Notes: generated by a model not told the origin, from the letters alone. 60,431 nucleotides of DNA from Mastigocoleus testarum BC008 (GCF_001456025.1 NZ_LMTZ01000121.1:22819-83249); one strand, 5' to 3'. Shown: positions 1 to 10,723, counted from the stretch's first letter. Numbers and translations: made by a program.

Positions 1-81
1 GTTTTAAGAATCGGATTTGGTTTTAGAACTCATCAATGTCCTAACATAGCTACGTAGTTCTACACATTAATAAGAAAGAAT

Positions 82-104
82 AAAAAAAACGGGTAAGGTA
101 CCCG
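82..104 (-). terminator. Intrinsic terminator, minus strand
   Basis: Read on the minus strand, a perfect 6-bp stem (CGGGTA/TACCCG, plus-strand positions 90-95 and 99-104) with a 3-nt loop is followed by eight T residues. It lies about 115 nt downstream of the stop of the minus-strand gene ending at 220, so it probably ends that transcript. Confidence 0.7.
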
Positions 105-219
105 CCTCAAAATCACTACTTGTGATTAGTTAACCTATTTTTAAACTCTTGGTAAAGATCTCACCGATACAATTAGTCTGAGAATTGCGAAATAAATCGG
201 AATATTGAGATCTAAAAAT

Positions 220-675
220 TTATTGATTAGTACAACTCTGGATCTTTTTTCTGATGTTTAAACGATCCAATCCCTCTTTAATCCACTGCAAACACTCATA
301 TTCAGATCTAAATAATTTTGGCGCTGCAATATTATTTAACGAATCTGACGGGTAGTGGTCGTAAAAATATTTACCACCTTGATTAAAGACAATAATCAAA
401 TTATTCCGATATGTATAGCGAAGCTTAAAAGCATCACTATAAGCGACTAAATCGGAATGCAGATCGAGATGCTCCTTAGCTATCTTAATTATATTCTCAA
501 TGTTACTACCGTAGATAGTCGCAGGATTCTCTACCTTATGAAATTGACTATTATAACCAACAGCCGATAGTAATTTGTAGGAAAAAATATCGTATTTATC
601 GGCTTTACCGAAAACAAAAGGAATGATGAGATATCCTTTGTATGAAACGGATTCCTCGTATAGTAGACGACCCAT
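220..675 (-). CDS. Hypothetical protein, 151 aa
   Basis: I do not recognise the family. The protein is soluble-looking, rich in Tyr, Phe, Lys and Asn, and has no signal peptide or membrane segment. The start is well supported: AAAGGAGA sits 6 nt before the ATG at 675, read on the minus strand. A canonical terminator lies downstream at 82-104. Both signs argue for a real, monocistronic gene. No neighbouring gene suggests a function. It could belong to a lineage-specific cyanobacterial family. Confidence 0.6.
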   Translation of the reverse strand: MGRLLYEESVSYKGYLIIPFVFGKADKYDIFSYKLLSAVGYNSQFHKVENPATIYGSNIENIIKIAKEHLDLHSDLVAYSDAFKLRYTYRNNLIIVFNQGGKYFYDHYPSDSLNNIAAPKLFRSEYECLQWIKEGLDRLNIRKKIQSCTNQ

Positions 676-2017
676 ATCCAGTCTCCTTTGGTGTAAGTTT
701 AAATACCAAAGCCCAAGCTGATTAATTAGGAAATATTTCTCAAGCAGATATAGCCCAAGAAATTATTTTGCTCTTAGACTTCTATCAAAGAAAGCTAGCG
801 AAATATGGCATAAAATACACCCATACTCCCATTGTGTCTGAAAGTGCTGAGAGTATTTATTATAATTTATTCGCCAATTTTGCTGTTAGCTCTTTATTTA
901 AAAATATCACACCAAATATAGTTAGAGTAATGCTTATTTAACTTTGAAATATAGAATGTATCTAAATTTTCATAAATTTCTATAGATAGTTTATGTAAAT
1001 CTTAGTTAATAAACAGATCTACAAGAGCAGATAGGTATAATAAATCAATAATTCACACACCACCAATTCTTATTTAATGACAAAATATCACCTGACATAA
1101 TACCTGTGAATATATTTATAAACTCATTACTAAAACCTAGACACTTTAAATTTTTCCAAATATCCATATCTAATATTAAACGTCAGCCTAAGGACATCAT
1201 ACTTTACTTAAAAATATTTAGATTAAACCGTAATCTAATGAACTTAATTACACCAATACCTAATTCAATCACTCGTCATTCTTCTAGAAATAAAAGTTAG
1301 TATATCCATTACAGAATTACCTATAGCGGATTGTAAGTAAGTGAGGTACAGTTCAGAAGCTGAAAGTCTGTTATCGAGAGAATTATACTCTTGGCCCTTG
1401 AATTCTTCCATAGGTCAAAACCCAGTAAAATTCGCGCCATAAATTACTACATGGAAAACCAAGCCTTCGATCCCACAAGAAAATAAAAAAAGCTTCAGAT
1501 ATAGTCGTCCTAAATCGTTTATAAAAATCAATATTGTAGAGATGCGACAGAACCTGAACAGCACCTATGACAAAAGGCTTCAGTGTTGCGCCTGTTGCAT
1601 TTTACAGAATTTATCTGTTCGCAACTCAAATAGGATTCCTATAATTAGGAGCAATTTATCTAAGTTTCACGAATCAGTTACAATTTTTGTTAATAGATTT
1701 TTACTTTTCTCTGTTCACAATAAAAAGTAATTAATTGTAACCTATATAAATATTATTATCAGCAAATCATGACCAAAAAATAGACTGGATACAAGCCCCG
1801 GATTTATCCGTGGAAAGAAAAAATATATTTTCCTTATTTCAAGCCCCTCGATTTATCGATGGGATAATAATTTTGAATTTTGTTAGCGCAAGCGCGATAG
1901 CGTACCGGATCCGTAGGTAGCGCTGCGTGATGTTTAGCCATATTTTGAATTCCCCCGAAGGGGGTTGACATTACTTGTTATTAATAAGTTTAGAGTTTTG
2001 ATATGTATGAAAAATAA

Positions 2018-2048
2018 AAAGCTGTGAAACTATAAGTTTCACAGCTTT
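2018..2048 (-). terminator. Strong stem-loop; terminator on the minus strand
   Basis: A perfect 14-bp inverted repeat (2018-2031 and 2035-2048) has a 3-nt loop. On the minus strand it is followed by TTTTTATTTTT, so it fits an intrinsic terminator, possibly for the symporter whose stop is about 480 nt away. On the plus strand it is instead followed by a GTGTGAGGAG motif that is also found after the stem-loop at 2323-2356. Confidence 0.6.
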
Positions 2049-2322
2049 AAGTGTGGTGTGAGGAGCTTAACTATATACAATCATACTAGCAAAATAGAAT
2101 TGTAACAATTGTGTTAATACAATTTTCCTTGAAAAATAAGCATTCTTAGTTTTCCCCCGTTTTCATGTATATATAAATTAATCTGGGAAATTTATGTCAT
2201 AAATAGTTAGTACTTAATAACCTTAAATTTAGTGGATAAAATTGCGAATTTATTTGAAAATGCCTAGTTTTAATATTTATCTTAAAGAATTTTTAGTTGT
2301 CAGCCAAGGAGAAAATAAAATA

Positions 2323-2385
2323 AAACTGCGGATTCTATCAGCTAAATCCACAGTTTACTTAATTGTGTGAGGAGACTTGAGTTGC
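2323..2385 (+). other. Stem-loop followed by GTGTGAGGAG, second copy
   Basis: A 12-bp stem with one mismatch (2323-2334 with 2345-2356) is followed by an A/T stretch, the decamer GTGTGAGGAG and an ACTATAT run. The element at 2018-2085 has the same order: stem-loop, about 10 nt, GTGTGAGGAG, ACTATAT. The two may be paralogous structured RNAs or repeat elements. I know of no named family that matches. Confidence 0.35.
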
Positions 2386-2526
2386 ATATACTATATGTCT
2401 AACCGAGAATTTGCCAACTATCTGTTACTGTTTTTGAAACCATTCAATTCAATTACGTGTTCACAAAATATTATGTTCTAAGTGGGAATATATTTTCAAT
2501 CTCATTACTCATCCTACATTCTGATT

Positions 2527-4365
2527 CTATTGATTTTTGGAAATTTTATCGCTATTTTGGAGATTGTTTTCTATTTTTACCTCTTTAGATAAATATCTAA
2601 ACCAGGTAAAGTATAAAGCTATGGATAAGACTATAAAGCCTAATAGCAAAAAACCAAAGGTATCCCAACGTTTCATCATAAAAGCTATTCCCGTCATAAA
2701 TAAAGTTAGTTGCCAAGGTATAGCGACGAAAGTAGCTAAAATATCTCGTTGATTCTCTTGTTTGATTTTTGCTTGGATATTATTAGGAAGTTGTTCGCGT
2801 ACTTCATCCCAAAATCCGAATGGTCTGGTAGTTAAATAAAAGTTGCTCGTTGTCTCCCATTCAGTTGGTTCTGTTAGAACTGTGGCTAAAATACAACCAA
2901 CAAAAGAACAGATACTGGGAACTAGAAATAAAGCATACTCTTTAAATTGTGGTTCGCTTAAGCTAGGTTCTATCATTAACTTCGTAATAATTGCAGCTAG
3001 CATGCCAGCAATTGTGCCTATAGCAAAACCATAACCATTAAAACGCCACCAATACCAGCGCAATACTAATGGTACGGATAAACCTGCACCAAGACCCAAG
3101 GTAAGCCATCCCCAAATATCATTGATACTAGTGATATTGAAACTAAATAACAATCCCAGCAGAACTATAAGAATAGATGCAAGACGACCTTGCGCAACTA
3201 ACTGACTTTCTGAGGCTTGGGGTTTGAGATAGGCTTGATAAATATCTTTGACCCAATAAGCTGCACTGGCGTTAATAATAGAGTCAAAGGTAGACATAGC
3301 TGCAGCAATAAAGCAAGCTATCAGTAGTCCTCTGGCACCAGTGGGAACGTATTCACCAATTACAGTTGGTAAAATTAATTCTGGATCGGAAATCACTTCT
3401 TTGGTGGCCCCATAATGAATGCCCAACATTGCAAAAGCTGTTACCAAAGGCCAACGAAATGATAGTAAGAAAATCCAAAAAAGAGATAATAAACCGGCTT
3501 CTCTGTCGCTTTTGGCGGCAAAATAGCGTTGGATCATATAACCACCAGCACCACCAAAGCCTTCCATAAAAACCTTCACCACGTAGAAAAAGATTACTCC
3601 ACCAAATAAGTTAAAAATGGCGTAATTTCCTGGTAAATCAAGGGTAAATGACGGAGATATACTGCTCCAATCAGAAAAATTCCAATTGTATAATTCAAAA
3701 CCTGTGCCATTAGGGATAGATACAGAAAAAGTTTCTGGAATAGTTGCAGTATGTAAAGCGATCCCACAAACATAAATAATTGCCAGAAAAATCAATATTC
3801 CCTGAAAAACATCAGTCCAGACTACTCCATAAAAACCACTGGCTACCGTATATACCAGTGCCATCCCAATGAGTAGTATTGATGCTGTATGGTCATCTAC
3901 AGTAAGGAATTGACCTAAAAATTTTCCCCCGGCTACAGCAAAGTAACTCATCGCACCAATAGAAAATATGATATTCGCTACCGCGCTGATAATTCTGGCT
4001 GTATTACCTTCTCTTCCCGTTCCGAATCGTAAGCGCATCCATTCGGCTAGGGTCATTACTTTTGCTCTACGGTTCCACTTCCCCATAAAGACCATCAAAA
4101 TTGCCATGATTAGAACTACTCCACCTCGGATTTCAATAAAAAATCCCTGAGTTCCCAAGGCATAAATTAAAGCTGCAATCACCATTGTCCCTGCTAAATC
4201 AGTATTAGAAGCCATTCCCGAAGCTCCTAAAACCCACCAAGGCAAATTACGATTGCCCAAAAAGTAAGATTCTATACCAGTTGATGCTTTTTTCTCTAAA
4301 AAAATACCAAATGCAATTATGGCAAGCAAGTAAATTGCAACAATGAAGTAATCAATCTCATGCAT
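2527..4365 (-). CDS. Sodium:solute symporter family transporter (SSS)
   Basis: A 612-aa polytopic inner-membrane protein of the sodium/solute symporter family (PutP/SGLT-like), which couples solute uptake to a sodium gradient. Hydrophobic segments run through the whole length, starting with an N-terminal helix at residues 5-23. Typical family features are the early YFLGNRNLPWW stretch, the FYGVVWTDVFQG segment and the ACFIAAAMSTFDS segment, where small and hydroxyl residues form the sodium site. The C-terminus carries about 100 residues beyond the core, with two extra helices separated by a charged stretch, as in longer family members. The substrate cannot be read from the sequence. It is monocistronic, with a possible distal terminator at 2018-2048. 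Confidence 0.88.
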   Translation of the reverse strand: MHEIDYFIVAIYLLAIIAFGIFLEKKASTGIESYFLGNRNLPWWVLGASGMASNTDLAGTMVIAALIYALGTQGFFIEIRGGVVLIMAILMVFMGKWNRRAKVMTLAEWMRLRFGTGREGNTARIISAVANIIFSIGAMSYFAVAGGKFLGQFLTVDDHTASILLIGMALVYTVASGFYGVVWTDVFQGILIFLAIIYVCGIALHTATIPETFSVSIPNGTGFELYNWNFSDWSSISPSFTLDLPGNYAIFNLFGGVIFFYVVKVFMEGFGGAGGYMIQRYFAAKSDREAGLLSLFWIFLLSFRWPLVTAFAMLGIHYGATKEVISDPELILPTVIGEYVPTGARGLLIACFIAAAMSTFDSIINASAAYWVKDIYQAYLKPQASESQLVAQGRLASILIVLLGLLFSFNITSINDIWGWLTLGLGAGLSVPLVLRWYWWRFNGYGFAIGTIAGMLAAIITKLMIEPSLSEPQFKEYALFLVPSICSFVGCILATVLTEPTEWETTSNFYLTTRPFGFWDEVREQLPNNIQAKIKQENQRDILATFVAIPWQLTLFMTGIAFMMKRWDTFGFLLLGFIVLSIALYFTWFRYLSKEVKIENNLQNSDKISKNQ

Positions 4366-6197
4366 AAGACTTAATTTTTACTCACTATACACCACACAAA
4401 AAACTAAGAATGAATCATTCATTTTACTGGCAAGTTTAACTACTCAGTAGTGATTATTAATGTAAGTATTTTCTTGTTCAATGTTCGCATCCAAATTCAG
4501 AATAACTGCACTTGAAGCGATATGTACCCAAGTAATGATAGATATTGATACCGGCAAAGAGGTGAAAATACTTAACTAAATTCACCATTTTAAGTAGCTA
4601 AGTATGAACTAAGATACACTAAAATTTATTCTTGTGCTTCTAGCACAGTGATTATCCTTGCAAGCTTTATATTGCTGAGGTGCAAATTATTGTGAGCGTT
4701 AGAACAAAACCAAAATTCCCAACTGCAACACAAGCCTGAATTTCTTTACACAGTTTATTTCTTCAATTTTACCCACCGTTTAATATGTCAAGGACAAATC
4801 TAAACATTCTTGACAAGCAGTATAAAACTCAACGATATCTTGCAAGTTATTTGGCTTGCACGGGTGAAGATAATTTTCTAGTAAACTATGTAAGCATCTT
4901 AAGGCATTAATTTGCGCTTCTTTTCTAATTTTAATAATTAAAATATAACTTTACCCAGATACCTTCTCTCAAGCAAGAATTAATTTATTGGTAGATCTAC
5001 TTCAATTTCTTAATTTACTCATATTTCAGAACAGGTTGAAGATTTGAACTCCACATAGCTTGCGGTTCGTCATTACTTAGTAATCATGATGAGTTATTTT
5101 TAGCCAGACAAGTTTTACTTGGTGCTTACACAAAAGTGACGTAATATCCCTAAAAACTGTTATCTTTATCTTTTTTAGAAGATGTAATAGCTATTGCAAG
5201 CTTCTGCTAAGTACTAAAGCAATACTTTCTTCTATTCGTAGTAGTAATTTTTGTTTTCTCAAATATTTTTATTTATAGATTGGGATCGCTTAAGATGAAG
5301 AAAATATTAGGTTTTACAGGATATAAAATAATATTTTACGACTTTTATTCATACTTATTAATGGGATATATTTTTACTGTTCTAAAAAATTATTTAAGTC
5401 TTCGTTATACCTAAGAACAATCACAATTAACTATATAGATATTCATTATCGTTTCATTGGTAGGATTTAAATAGTAGCATGTACATCTTGTTTAAAGTAA
5501 GAAAATCTAACCTAAATTACAATAAAAAATATTATAAATTATTTAAATAAAACTTAATTCGGAAAATATAAATTTATATAAAGAGCTTTATTGCTGAAGA
5601 TTGATTCTTTTCGCAGGGTAAGAGTTAAATAATTTCAAATGCTAAACTTATAGATATAAGCTTATTTATTGAAGATTTATATAAATTCTTTATATGAATA
5701 AGGCTATACATAATCAATTATGTCACTAATATTAATTAGTAAATATTAAGACCTTTTATTGCTTAATTATAAGTGGCTGATTAATTAAATTAAGTCAAGA
5801 AAATAATTTAAATATTTGAAAATAAATCAACAAAATATTTATTTGTAATTAGATAGGATATTTTTTGAGATTGCCAAATTTTCAGAACTTCAATATTTAA
5901 ATCTCCCGCAAAAAGATGATAAAAAGTTATTATTACTTACACCTATATCTACTTAATGTTGACAAATACATAATTTTCATATAAACCTAATTATAGATGT
6001 CGTGGTCAAAAGCAAAAAACATAGTTAGTGATGTAAAAGCTGAACTATAGTTCTATAAAAGCTTTAATTTGGAGGTGCGTGCAAAGGGTTAACACTAACT
6101 AAATTTGCTTAATTTAGTGGCAGTTTCTGGTTATCTCAAACTTTAGGAAAACAAATTCTTAAAATTTGACTTCCTTGGTTATTTAACCCCTTGTCCA
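4366..6197. other. 1.8-kb AT-rich intergenic region, no gene seen
   Basis: No open frame with an RBS or recognisable product was found on either strand, and no tRNA-like fold was noticed. The stretch is strongly AT-rich and separates two divergently transcribed genes, so it must hold the promoters of the symporter and the glycosyltransferase. I could not assign specific sites. Confidence 0.5.
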
Positions 6198-7313
6198 ATG
6201 AAGAATTTAACTTCTGAACCAAAACAACTTATGAAAATTGCTCAGATTGCCCCGTTGTGGGAAAGAGTTCCGCCTCCTACTTATGGAGGAATTGAGCTTG
6301 TAGTGGGTCGTTTGACTGATGAACTTGTGCGTCGAGGTCATGAAGTTACCTTGTTTGCTTCAGGTGATTCGCAAACATTGGCATCTCTAGAAGCTGTTTA
6401 TCCTCGTGCATTACGCTTGGATTCAAAAATTCAAGAACGACCTTTGTACGAAGTACTAGCGCCTAGCCAAGCTTATCAGCGAGCTACGGAATTCGACATA
6501 ATTCATTCCCATGTGGGAGTTTGGGCATTACCTTTAGCTGAGGTAGTCTCAACACCAACAGTACATACTCTACATGGTCGGTTTAGCCGGGACAGTGGCG
6601 AAATATTTGGTTATCACTCAACGCAACCTTATATCAGTATTAGTGATGCACAACGTCAAATAGATCTTAATTATGTTAAGACTGTTTATAACGGCATTGA
6701 TATTGGCAATTACTCTTACTATCCCAAACCTCAAGATCCACCTTACCTGGCGTTTTTAGGACGTTTCTCCCCAGAAAAAGGACCACAACATGCGATTGCA
6801 ATTGCCAAGAAAACAGGTTGGCGATTAAAAATGGCAGGAAAAGTTGATGTAGTAGACGTCAAATTCTTTGAACGAGAGATTGCACCTCTGATTGATAACC
6901 GGCAAATTGAGTTTCTAGGTGAAGTCAATCATGCTGAGAAAGCAGATTTGCTTGGTAATGCATCCGCCACTCTTTTTCCTATTACTTGGGACGAACCTTT
7001 TGGCTTAGTAATGATTGAATCAATGGCTACTGGTACACCAGTAATTGGTATAAAAATGGGTTCAGTACCTGAAGTTATAGCTCATGGAAAATCAGGTTTT
7101 GTTTGTCAAACCTATGATGAGATGGCAGAGATGATCCCAGCAGCTTTAGAATTGGATCGTAAAACATGCCGAGAATATGTAAAAAATAACTTTACCATTA
7201 CCCAAATGGTGGATGGTTATGAAGCTGCTTATGAGAAAGTGTTACAAGGTTCTGTAAAAAATTATCCTTCCCATCCTGCTCGACTCTACCCGTTACCAAA
7301 GATAGTGTCATGA
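6198..7313 (+). CDS. Glycosyltransferase family 4 protein
   Basis: A GT-B fold retaining glycosyltransferase of the GT4 family, which transfers sugar from a nucleotide-sugar donor during glycan or glycolipid synthesis. The N-terminal domain opens with MKIAQIAPLWERVPPPTYGG, including the glycine-rich acceptor loop. The C-terminal domain has the FLGRFSPEKGP stretch and the EX7E region (EPFGLVMIESMATGTPVIG). No signal peptide or membrane helix is present. The 371-aa reading starts at 6198, but homologs usually begin at the MKIAQIAP methionine (6231), so the first 11 residues may not be translated. Neither ATG has a clear Shine-Dalgarno sequence. It stands alone, so acceptor and donor are unknown. 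Confidence 0.88.
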   Translation: MKNLTSEPKQLMKIAQIAPLWERVPPPTYGGIELVVGRLTDELVRRGHEVTLFASGDSQTLASLEAVYPRALRLDSKIQERPLYEVLAPSQAYQRATEFDIIHSHVGVWALPLAEVVSTPTVHTLHGRFSRDSGEIFGYHSTQPYISISDAQRQIDLNYVKTVYNGIDIGNYSYYPKPQDPPYLAFLGRFSPEKGPQHAIAIAKKTGWRLKMAGKVDVVDVKFFEREIAPLIDNRQIEFLGEVNHAEKADLLGNASATLFPITWDEPFGLVMIESMATGTPVIGIKMGSVPEVIAHGKSGFVCQTYDEMAEMIPAALELDRKTCREYVKNNFTITQMVDGYEAAYEKVLQGSVKNYPSHPARLYPLPKIVS

Positions 7314-7624
7314 GTGAGTAGCGATTTTAAAACAAAAGAAAATATACCAAGCTACTGAGAACATACTTTACTTGAAAATACCTGGTTGCTTCCTGCAGAT
7401 GTAACTTACTAGTAGAAAAAAGTAGAGATGTTTAGTTTATAACTTCAGTAAGCAAGATCCATAGAAGATGTATGGACCCTTTGTGAATCGAATTTTTTGG
7501 TACTTTGAAGAGATAGTTACAGAATGTAATGTCTCGCTCGAAATACCTCTACGGATTTTATTCACTAGCGCAATCTCCAAGTTTTTTGCTTTTCTAGAAC
7601 ATAAATTAATATAGCTTTTGTAGG

Positions 7625-7653
7625 GGAAAGGGATACCTTTCCTTATTTTTTTT
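7625..7653 (+). terminator. Intrinsic terminator
   Basis: A perfect 7-bp stem GGAAAGG/CCTTTCC (7625-7631 and 7636-7642) with a GATA loop is followed by TTATTTTTTTT. It lies about 310 nt after the glycosyltransferase stop and is the first canonical terminator downstream of it. Confidence 0.65.
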
Positions 7654-7710
7654 CACGCCCTCATACCAAATCCGATTTTTAAAACCTCTTTATATTTTTT
7701 GGGATTTCAC

Positions 7711-7740
7711 CCCACACTTCCCACACCTCCCACACTTCCC
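7711..7740. repeat. Short tandem repeat, 9-bp unit
   Basis: Three nonamers, CCCACACTT, CCCACACCT and CCCACACTT, plus a partial fourth, on an otherwise AT-rich background. Just upstream, near 7673, is a motif (ATACCAAATCCGATT) whose reverse complement resembles the first bases of the window, so both belong to a dispersed repeat. These are short tandem repeats of the kind common in heterocystous cyanobacteria. Confidence 0.7.
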
Positions 7741-7949
7741 TCTCTCATCATAAAAAGGGGTAATTAACCCGAACTTAGTATCAATTGTGAATGGGGACAG
7801 ACAAAATCAACCTCAGGTTACTCCAAAAATACTTGATAACCTCCAGAAATACGCACGCAACTATTGTTTTTGTTAAAAAAACAAATTGATAAGACTAACC
7901 AAGCAAGAATAATGTGTATTCTAGGCTGTGGGATAGTTTGAAACATAAA

Positions 7950-9263
7950 ATGAATATTCAAGAAAGACCCATAGCAGTGGATCTATTTGCTGGTGCGGGC
8001 GGTATGAGCCTTGGTTTTGAGCAAGCAGGTTTTGACGTACTTGCAGCGGTGGAGTTAGACCCAATTCATTGTGCAGTTCATGAATTTAACTTTCCCTTCT
8101 GGTCTATTTTATGTCATGGTGTCGAACATCTAACTGGCAAAGACATCAGAAATAAATCTCAAATTGGTGATCGAGAAGTAGATGTGGTATTTGGTGGCTC
8201 TCCTTGTCAAGGATTTTCAACTATTGGTAAACGTGCTTTAGACGATCCCCGGAATAAATTAGTATTTCACTATCTGCGCTTAGTTTTAGAACTAAAACCA
8301 AAGTATTTTGTATTTGAAAATGTACCCGGTTTGACTATTGGAAAACACAAAAAATTTCTTTCGGAAATTATAGAATTATTTAAGATTAAAGGTTATCAAG
8401 TAGAAAGCAAATATCGCGTACTTAATGCAGCCAATTACGGTGTACCTCAAAGTAGAGCCAGGTTATTTTTGTTAGGATCTCGCCAAGATTTATCTTTACC
8501 CAAATATCCCGAACCAATTACTAAGCCCGCTAATACTAGTAAATCAAAATATATTGTAGATTTACCCCATTTAATTCCAACTCCTACGGTATGGGATGCT
8601 ATTGGCGATTTACCAGAAGTTGAGGAACATCCAGAGTTATTAGATAAGGATTGGACAAAAATCTCTGGAGAAAACTCCGGTTATGGTAAACCGAGTAATT
8701 ACAGCAGTAAGTTACGGGGGTTTTTATTTTGGAAAGAAGACTATTCTTATGGGCGTGTATTTGATGCACAAATCTTGACCTCAAGTATTCGTACAAAACA
8801 TTCTGAATTGTCAATTAAAAGATTTCAAGAGACTTTACCGGGGAAAACAGAACCCATTAGCCATTTTCGTAAACTTGATAAAAATGGCATTTCCAATACT
8901 CTAAGGGCTGGAACCGCCAGAAATAGGGGTGCTTTTACCTCTCCTCGTCCGATTCATCCCATTACTGGAAGATGTATTACCGTTCGAGAAGCCGCAAGAC
9001 TACATTCTTATCCGGACTGGTTTCGTTTTCATGTAACAAAATGGCATGGTTTTCGCCAGGTAGGAAATTCTGTTCCCCCCCTACTTGCAAAAGCTGTTGC
9101 AGCAGAAATCATGCGTGCTTTGAAAATTACTCCTTCAAAGCCAGAATCACCAATGGAATTAGGAACAGAATATCTACTACGACTAAATATGTCTCAAGCA
9201 GCTGAGTATTATGGTGTTTCTGCAAGTGTCATCGAGCAGAGAAAGAGAAAAATCAACAATTAG
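7950..9263 (+). CDS. C5-type DNA cytosine methyltransferase
   Basis: Transfers a methyl group from S-adenosylmethionine to C5 of cytosine in a specific DNA target. The expected motifs are present in order: motif I DLFAGAGGMSLGF (from residue 11), motif IV GGSPCQGFS with catalytic Cys86, motif VI ENVPGL (Glu123), motif VIII QSRARLFLLG, motif IX around REAARLHSYP, and motif X QVGNSVPP. All catalytic residues appear intact. The start is set at ATG 7950 (437 aa), close to motif I as in the family. A GTG at 7914 in the same frame would add 12 residues. No restriction endonuclease lies next to it, so it looks like an orphan methylase. A short HTH-like tail (YLLRLNMSQAAEYYGVSASV) ends the protein. 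Target specificity is not readable. Confidence 0.93.
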   Translation: MNIQERPIAVDLFAGAGGMSLGFEQAGFDVLAAVELDPIHCAVHEFNFPFWSILCHGVEHLTGKDIRNKSQIGDREVDVVFGGSPCQGFSTIGKRALDDPRNKLVFHYLRLVLELKPKYFVFENVPGLTIGKHKKFLSEIIELFKIKGYQVESKYRVLNAANYGVPQSRARLFLLGSRQDLSLPKYPEPITKPANTSKSKYIVDLPHLIPTPTVWDAIGDLPEVEEHPELLDKDWTKISGENSGYGKPSNYSSKLRGFLFWKEDYSYGRVFDAQILTSSIRTKHSELSIKRFQETLPGKTEPISHFRKLDKNGISNTLRAGTARNRGAFTSPRPIHPITGRCITVREAARLHSYPDWFRFHVTKWHGFRQVGNSVPPLLAKAVAAEIMRALKITPSKPESPMELGTEYLLRLNMSQAAEYYGVSASVIEQRKRKINN

Positions 9264-9364
9264 CCCAAGCCCAGGAATACTTTAATTTCCCGTTATTATC
9301 TTCTTCCCCAATATAAAATTTAAAATCAAATAATATACACCTTTGACTTTAACTTTTTCTCCTC

Positions 9365-10723
9365 GTGTCTAGAAATCAGCAAGAAACTCATTTAAACCGT
9401 GCTCGTGCTAGTCTCAGACAAGCAATATCTTGGTATGGTAATTTTCGCAAGCCCGGACACTTATCATCTAATCCGCAGTTAGCAGGTTTGGTTAAACCAG
9501 AACTGGAGTCTTTAACTTCTACCCTGAACAAATTAGATAATAACGTAATTTGTATTGCTGCTTTTGGATTAGTAAGTCGTGGTAAGTCTGCAGTTATAAA
9601 TGCTTTGTTTGGGCAAAAAGTGCTTCAAACAGGTCCTCTTCATGGTGTTACTCAGTATCCTCGTTCCATACGTTGGCAACCGGGAGGGAAAGTTCAAGTT
9701 GAATTAATTGATACTCCTGGCTTAGATGAAATTGCTGGAGAAGTACGGGCTCAAATGGCGCGAGATATTGCTCACCAAGCTGATTTAATTTTATTTGTAG
9801 TTTCTGGGGATATTACAAGAACGGAATATAAAGCACTATCCGAATTACGACAAGCACAAAAGCCATTAATCTTAGTTTTCAACAAAATTGATTTGTATCC
9901 AGATACAGATCAAGCAGATATCTACAACAATTTACAACAATTAGGTGCAGTCATCTTACAGGAAAAACCTTTGCAACCAGATGAAATTGTTATGGTTGCA
10001 GCTGAGCCAACACCTTTAGAAGTAAGAGTTGAATATCCTGACGGTACTGTAAATTATGAATGGGAAACTCCACCTCCTCAAATCGAACAGTTAAAGGAAA
10101 CTATTCTCAAAATTCTTAACCGGGAGGGGCGATCGCTACTGGCACTCAATGCATTAGTACAAGCAAAAACTGCTGAAGAATCAATTGCTTCTAAAAGTGT
10201 TGACCTGCGCGAAGCCCAAGCAGAAGATTTAATTTGGCGATTTGCTAGATACAAAGCTTTAGCTGTTGGCTTGAACCCGATTGCATTTTTAGATGTTGTG
10301 GGTGGAACTCTTACCGACCTAGCTTTAATTCGCGCTCTTGCAAAATTATACGGTTTACCAATGACTGGTTACCAAGCCGGAAAAATCCTTAAGACCATTT
10401 TATTTAGTTCCGGTGGTTTATTGTTAAGTGAGTTAGCCAGCAGCTTTATGTTGGGTTTAGGGAAAAGTGCAACTGCGATCGCATCCGGAGAAAATCCCAT
10501 GCATCTCACAGCATTTGCAGGAACTGCAATAACTCAAGGTGGGATCGCAGGTTATGGAGCCTATGTAGTTGGTAAAGCTGCTCAATTATATTTAGAAAAA
10601 GGTTGTAGCTGGGGTCAATTAGGTGTAAGCACAGTAATTACAGAAATTCTTTCTGAAGTAGATTCAAATACGATTCTGTATCGCTTGCAACAAGAATTAA
10701 GTAACAAAAAAAGAAATATTTAA
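9365..10723 (+). CDS. Era/HSR1-like GTPase with DUF697 C-terminal domain
   Basis: A 452-aa P-loop GTPase of the TRAFAC class. Visible motifs are G1 GLVSRGKS (residues 68-75), G3 DTPG (116-119) and G4 NKID (173-176). The C-terminal third (about 290-430) has two or three long hydrophobic alpha-helical stretches rich in Gly and Ala, typical of DUF697, which suggests membrane association. The start is GTG at 9365 and the gene begins about 100 nt after the methyltransferase. Proteins of this architecture are widespread in cyanobacteria and plastid-bearing lineages. Their cellular role is not well defined, so none is assigned. Confidence 0.85.
   Translation: MSRNQQETHLNRARASLRQAISWYGNFRKPGHLSSNPQLAGLVKPELESLTSTLNKLDNNVICIAAFGLVSRGKSAVINALFGQKVLQTGPLHGVTQYPRSIRWQPGGKVQVELIDTPGLDEIAGEVRAQMARDIAHQADLILFVVSGDITRTEYKALSELRQAQKPLILVFNKIDLYPDTDQADIYNNLQQLGAVILQEKPLQPDEIVMVAAEPTPLEVRVEYPDGTVNYEWETPPPQIEQLKETILKILNREGRSLLALNALVQAKTAEESIASKSVDLREAQAEDLIWRFARYKALAVGLNPIAFLDVVGGTLTDLALIRALAKLYGLPMTGYQAGKILKTILFSSGGLLLSELASSFMLGLGKSATAIASGENPMHLTAFAGTAITQGGIAGYGAYVVGKAAQLYLEKGCSWGQLGVSTVITEILSEVDSNTILYRLQQELSNKKRNI

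Larger units (their letters stand above)
676..2526. other. Long non-coding stretch with a possible gene remnant
   Basis: No convincing gene. An open frame on the plus strand from 726 to 941 (71 codons between stops, no usable ATG) reads like the tail of a protein and may be a decayed gene. Two further short ORFs (about 1106-1300 and 1542-1730) have no RBS and no recognisable content. A GC-rich patch near 1884-1930 resembles the dispersed repeats seen elsewhere in the window. Two related stem-loops at 2018-2048 and 2323-2356 are listed separately. Confidence 0.5.

Noticed and set aside
1106..1730. Two ORFs of 62-64 codons on the plus strand
   Set aside because: No RBS, no recognisable domain, basic and Asn/Ile-rich composition typical of chance reading of AT-rich DNA.
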